DNA of 8,790 nt from positions 1 through 8,790 of the forward strand of contig CAMOVS010000033.1 of assembly GCA_946627575.1 (NCBI GenBank). Direction: 5' to 3'. The translations under genes were made by a program, and so were the position numbers. Positions 6,420-8,790 of the stretch are shown piece after piece. Each line of letters begins with the position of its first letter. Within the stretch, counting starts at the first letter, position 1. Source of the stretch: an uncultured Lachnospiraceae bacterium. Its GTDB lineage: Bacteria; Bacillota; Clostridia; Lachnospirales; Lachnospiraceae. Under the pieces are notes generated by a model, which was given only the letters and a program-made list of their open reading frames with translations, did no database searches and was not told where the DNA came from.

Positions 6420-6462
6420 GAAGCTGCCACAGGCTAAGCTCTCTGCTCCCTGTGCCAGCTTC
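6420..6462 (-). terminator. Long imperfect hairpin between clpX and lon (terminator or lon leader element)
   Basis: On the transcribed strand GAAGCTG-G-CACAGG (6462-6449) pairs with CCTGTG-G-CAGCTTC (6433-6420). This gives 13 base pairs interrupted by a single G-G mismatch around a 15-nt loop. It is by far the strongest inverted repeat in the minus-strand gene block. The sequence after the stem (6419-6411) reads TTCTTATAC, moderately U-rich but not a clean U-run, so full termination is uncertain. It stands 42 bp past the clpX stop and 30 bp before the lon start. Partial termination that lowers lon relative to clpPX, mRNA processing or stabilisation, or a protein-binding site are all possible. 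Confidence 0.5.
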
Positions 6463-6483
6463 CTAATCTCCGCTGCGGGAATA

Positions 6484-6512
6484 TATATAGTGTTTCCCGG
6501 CCTTTCAGGCAA
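6484..6512 (-). promoter_or_regulatory. Weak candidate promoter for lon overlapping the clpX stop
   Basis: On the minus strand TTGCCT (6512-6507) and TATATA (6489-6484) are 17 bp apart; each agrees with the sigma-A consensus at four of six bases. The AT-rich run around 6481-6489 stands out in a GC-richer surrounding. If used, transcription would start just before the 6420-6462 hairpin and place it near the 5' end of a lon mRNA. The match is weak and could be chance. Confidence 0.25.
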
Positions 6513-7803
6513 TCTCGTCGCTGTCCTGCTTGATTTTATGCTTTCTGCCCACCGGTTTCTTCTCTACCGGCTCCTCATGATAGGTCAGGATAGGAGCTCC
6601 GCTTCCCTCTACGGCATCTTTGGTAATGGTGCAGGTAGCCACCAGGTCATCCGAAGGAATGGTGAACATCTGCTCCATGATCGTATGCTCCATGATCGAC
6701 CGAAGGCCTCGGGCCCCGGTCTTGCGGGTGATGGCCTTCTGGGCAATGGCGGTTAAAGCATCATCCGTAAAGGCCAGCTCTACCCCATCCATCTCAAAAA
6801 GCTTCTGATATTGCTTAACCAGAGCGCTCTTGGGCTCGGTTAGAATACGAATTAAAGCTTCTTCATCCAGAGGGTTGAGGGATACATTCACCGGAACTCG
6901 TCCGATGAATTCGGGAATCAGACCGAACCTTACAAAGTCTTCCGGCAGCACCTGAGCCAGCAGGAGGCCAAGATCCTTCTTCCTCTGCTCCGTAATCTCC
7001 GCCTGGAAGCCGATGGACTTCTTTCCGATCCGGCTCTCAATAATCTTCTCGAGACCGTCAAAGGCTCCACCGCAGATAAAAAGGATGTTGGTTGTATCGA
7101 TCTGAATAAACTCCTGGTGAGGATGCTTCCTGCCGCCCTGGGGCGGAACGGAAGCCACGGTTCCCTCCAGAATCTTAAGCAGAGCCTGCTGAACACCCTC
7201 ACCGGATACATCCCGGGTGATGGAGGTGTTCTCCGACTTCCTGGTAATCTTATCGATCTCATCGATATAGATGATACCGGTCTGGGCCCGCTCCACGTCA
7301 TAATCCGCTGCCTGAATCAGCTTCAGAAGAATATTCTCCACATCTTCGCCAACGTATCCTGCCTCAGTCAGGGCTGTGGCATCCGCGATAGCAAAAGGCA
7401 CATTAAGCTTGCGGGCCATAGTCTGGGCCAGGAGGGTCTTGCCGGACCCTGTCGGTCCGATCATGATAATATTGCTCTTCTGAAGCTCCACATCATCAGG
7501 ATTCCCTGACAGAATCCTCTTATAATGATTGTATACGGCCACAGAAAGCACTTTTTTAGCAGTTTCCTGGCCGATGACATAATCGTCCAGAAAAGCCTTC
7601 ATCTCTATCGGCTTGATCAGATTAATTCCCTGATCGTCATCCTGACTCTCATTGAACTCATCTTCTATGATCTCCGAACATACTTCGATGCATTCATCAC
7701 AGATATATACGCCCTTGGGACCAGCAACCAGCTTCCGCACCTGGTCCTGGGACTTTCCGCAGAATGAACACCGAAAACGGATCGTATCCGATCTGTTTGC
7801 CAT
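6505..7803 (-). CDS. clpX: ATP-dependent Clp protease ATP-binding subunit ClpX
   Basis: ClpX is the hexameric unfoldase that feeds substrates to ClpP in the cytoplasm. The 432-residue protein starts with a zinc-binding dimerisation domain, C12-X2-C15-X19-C35-X2-C38, used for adaptor and substrate binding. The AAA+ part shows Walker A GPTGSGKT (116-123), pore-1 loop GYVGE (149-153), Walker B IIYIDEID (D181/E182), RKH pore loop (225-227), the ClpP-docking IGF loop (264-266) and sensor 2 GARGLR (363-368, R368). All expected residues are present. The C-terminal tail (about 410-432) is polar and lysine-rich and looks variable. ATG at 7803 has AAGGAG (7819-7814) with a rather long 10-nt, A/T-only spacer. 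It lies 23 bp after clpP, so the two are very likely co-transcribed, and it is followed by the inverted repeat before lon. Confidence 0.98.
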   Translation of the reverse strand: MANRSDTIRFRCSFCGKSQDQVRKLVAGPKGVYICDECIEVCSEIIEDEFNESQDDDQGINLIKPIEMKAFLDDYVIGQETAKKVLSVAVYNHYKRILSGNPDDVELQKSNIIMIGPTGSGKTLLAQTMARKLNVPFAIADATALTEAGYVGEDVENILLKLIQAADYDVERAQTGIIYIDEIDKITRKSENTSITRDVSGEGVQQALLKILEGTVASVPPQGGRKHPHQEFIQIDTTNILFICGGAFDGLEKIIESRIGKKSIGFQAEITEQRKKDLGLLLAQVLPEDFVRFGLIPEFIGRVPVNVSLNPLDEEALIRILTEPKSALVKQYQKLFEMDGVELAFTDDALTAIAQKAITRKTGARGLRSIMEHTIMEQMFTIPSDDLVATCTITKDAVEGSGAPILTYHEEPVEKKPVGRKHKIKQDSDEIA

Positions 7804-7826
7804 ATAAATATATCTCCTTCCGGCTC

Positions 7827-8414
7827 TTATGATTCTCTCTTCTCTACAACGGCATCGATCAGGCCGTAGGCCAGTGCCTGCTCTGCCGTCATGTAATTAT
7901 CCCTCTCTGTGTCGACACAGATCTTTTCATAAGGCTGTCCGGTATTGGCGGCGAGGATCCGGTTGAGCTTCTCCTTGGTCCGGATGATATGCTCTGCCGC
8001 AATCTCAATCTCCGTAGCCTGTCCCTGGGCACCGCCGGAAGGCTGATGAATCATAATCTCCGCATTGGGAAGAGCCAGCCTCTTGCCTTTGGTCCCGCCG
8101 GCCAGAAGAAATGCTCCCATACTGGCAGCCATACCCATACAGATGGTCGATACATCACACTTGACAAACTGCATGGTGTCATAGATGGCCATGCCGGCAC
8201 TTACGGATCCTCCCGGGCTCATAATATAGAGGTTGATATCCTTCTCCGGGTCTTCCGACTCCAGGAAAAGAAGCTGGGAGACAACCAGACTGGCTGTCAC
8301 ATCATTAACCTCTTCACCCAGGAAAATAATTCTTTCTTTTAATAAACGGGAGTAGATATCATAGGATCTCTCCCCGTGACTTGTCTGTTCCACAACATAG
8401 GGTACAAGACTCAT
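7827..8414 (-). CDS. clpP: ATP-dependent Clp protease proteolytic subunit ClpP
   Basis: ClpP is the tetradecameric serine protease barrel that works with ClpX (and, if present, other Clp ATPases). The 195 residues carry the catalytic triad S98 (GMAASMG), H123 (MIHQPSGG) and D172 ([12 protein letters not shown]), in the usual family positions. The N-terminal [11 protein letters not shown] and the glycine-rich [17 protein letters not shown] segment (65-81) are typical. The sequence matches the main housekeeping ClpP; there is no sign of a degenerate second paralogue. ATG at 8414 follows a strong GGAGG site (8424-8420) with 5-nt spacing. The gene is 35 bp after tig and 23 bp before clpX, consistent with a tig-clpP-clpX transcript. 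No CtsR-type box fits in the short gap upstream, so any heat-shock control would have to act upstream of tig, outside the window (inference). Confidence 0.98.
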   Translation of the reverse strand: MSLVPYVVEQTSHGERSYDIYSRLLKERIIFLGEEVNDVTASLVVSQLLFLESEDPEKDINLYIMSPGGSVSAGMAIYDTMQFVKCDVSTICMGMAASMGAFLLAGGTKGKRLALPNAEIMIHQPSGGAQGQATEIEIAAEHIIRTKEKLNRILAANTGQPYEKICVDTERDNYMTAEQALAYGLIDAVVEKRES

Positions 8415-8449
8415 AGAAACCTCCGTTATCTTTACTGGTCAGTCTATTA

Positions 8450-8790
8450 TTATTCCTCGGAAGCCTCATCGCTGCCTTCGAAGTCAAGTTCTTCGGAGGG
8501 CTCTACGATCACTGCGGCCTCACGAACCAGGTCGATGGCCTTCTGAACAGCAAGATCTTTCTTCATGTTCTCTTTCTGCTCGTCACCCATAAAGGAAGCG
8601 ATCTGCTCTGCTTCCATCTGGTACATCTCTGCCATGCGCTGGAATTCTGCCTGCAGGTCATCATCGTCGGCCTTCAGCTCTTCTGCCGCTGCGATCGCTT
8701 CCAGAACCAGAGTTCCCTGGATTCTCTTGACAGCGTCCGGCTTCATGGTCTCACGGAGAGCATCCATGCTCTGTCCGGAGTACTGGAGAT
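8450..8790 (-). CDS. tig: Trigger factor, C-terminal part (runs off the right edge)
   Basis: Trigger factor is the ribosome-bound chaperone that meets nascent chains at the exit tunnel; it also has a prolyl isomerase domain. Only about 112 C-terminal codons are present; the frame stays open to the right edge, so the apparent start inside it is an internal methionine. The visible part, starting LQYSGQSMDALRETMKPDAV, has the helical pattern of the chaperone domain: (L)xxLRExMKPxAxKRxxxxLxLEAIA, an acidic D/E stretch, then EFxxMAExYxMExExI. It ends in an acidic tail (VEPSEELDFEGSDEASEE), common in Firmicute trigger factors. The ribosome-binding and isomerase domains lie outside. The position directly before clpP-clpX supports the call, since tig-clpP-clpX-lon is a widely conserved order. 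Confidence 0.93.
   Translation of the reverse strand, partial: LQYSGQSMDALRETMKPDAVKRIQGTLVLEAIAAAEELKADDDDLQAEFQRMAEMYQMEAEQIASFMGDEQKENMKKDLAVQKAIDLVREAAVIVEPSEELDFEGSDEASEE

Noticed and set aside
8415..8449. CtsR or CIRCE heat-shock operator in front of clpP
   Set aside because: The 35-bp gap contains neither a GGTCAAA direct repeat nor a CIRCE-like inverted repeat. None was seen in the other gaps of the block either.

Overview
The window reads as a stretch of bacterial chromosome from a member of the Clostridia (Firmicutes), most likely Lachnospiraceae-like. The evidence is the tig-clpP-clpX-lon-ysxC gene order, a DUF4364 family protein (known mainly from Clostridia), strong GGAGG-type ribosome binding sites, a sigma-A type promoter with an extended -10, and moderate base composition (roughly half G+C by eye). 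Species assignment is inference. I see no insertion sequence, phage gene, CRISPR array, tRNA or rRNA.

Left part (1-654): the 5' end of rho runs off the left edge on the minus strand. Its first 68 codons hold a Rho N-terminal helical domain and a charged linker. From codon 69 the gene is a perfect 18-bp tandem repeat (EKETVQ) that continues out of the window. Between rho and the divergent malic enzyme gene lies a 360-bp, partly AT-rich intergenic region. On the rho side it holds a possible attenuator: a bulged GC-rich stem followed by seven U, a competing upstream segment, a 15-codon leader ORF across the stem, and a small hairpin next to the rho ribosome binding site. On the other side it holds a good promoter for the plus-strand genes and an inverted repeat upstream of it.

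Centre left (655-3394, plus strand): a short-form malic enzyme, a radical SAM protein of the TIGR01212 (YhcC/YtqA) family and a DUF4364 winged-helix-like protein lie close together in one direction and are probably co-transcribed from the promoter at 568-596. A biochemical link between the three is not evident.

Right part (3442-8790, minus strand): the 3' end of tig (trigger factor), then clpP, clpX, lon and ysxC, in transcription order. This is a protein-quality-control block: nascent-chain chaperone, ClpXP protease, Lon protease, and a GTPase for large-subunit ribosome assembly. tig, clpP and clpX are separated by only 35 and 23 bp. lon follows after a 115-bp gap with a long imperfect inverted repeat, and ysxC overlaps lon by 4 bp. 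All visible catalytic and nucleotide-binding residues are intact.

Most of the window is ordinary, conserved housekeeping sequence. The parts that deserve a second look are the repeat inside rho, the rho leader, and the hairpin between clpX and lon. I did not find a convincing wholly new system.
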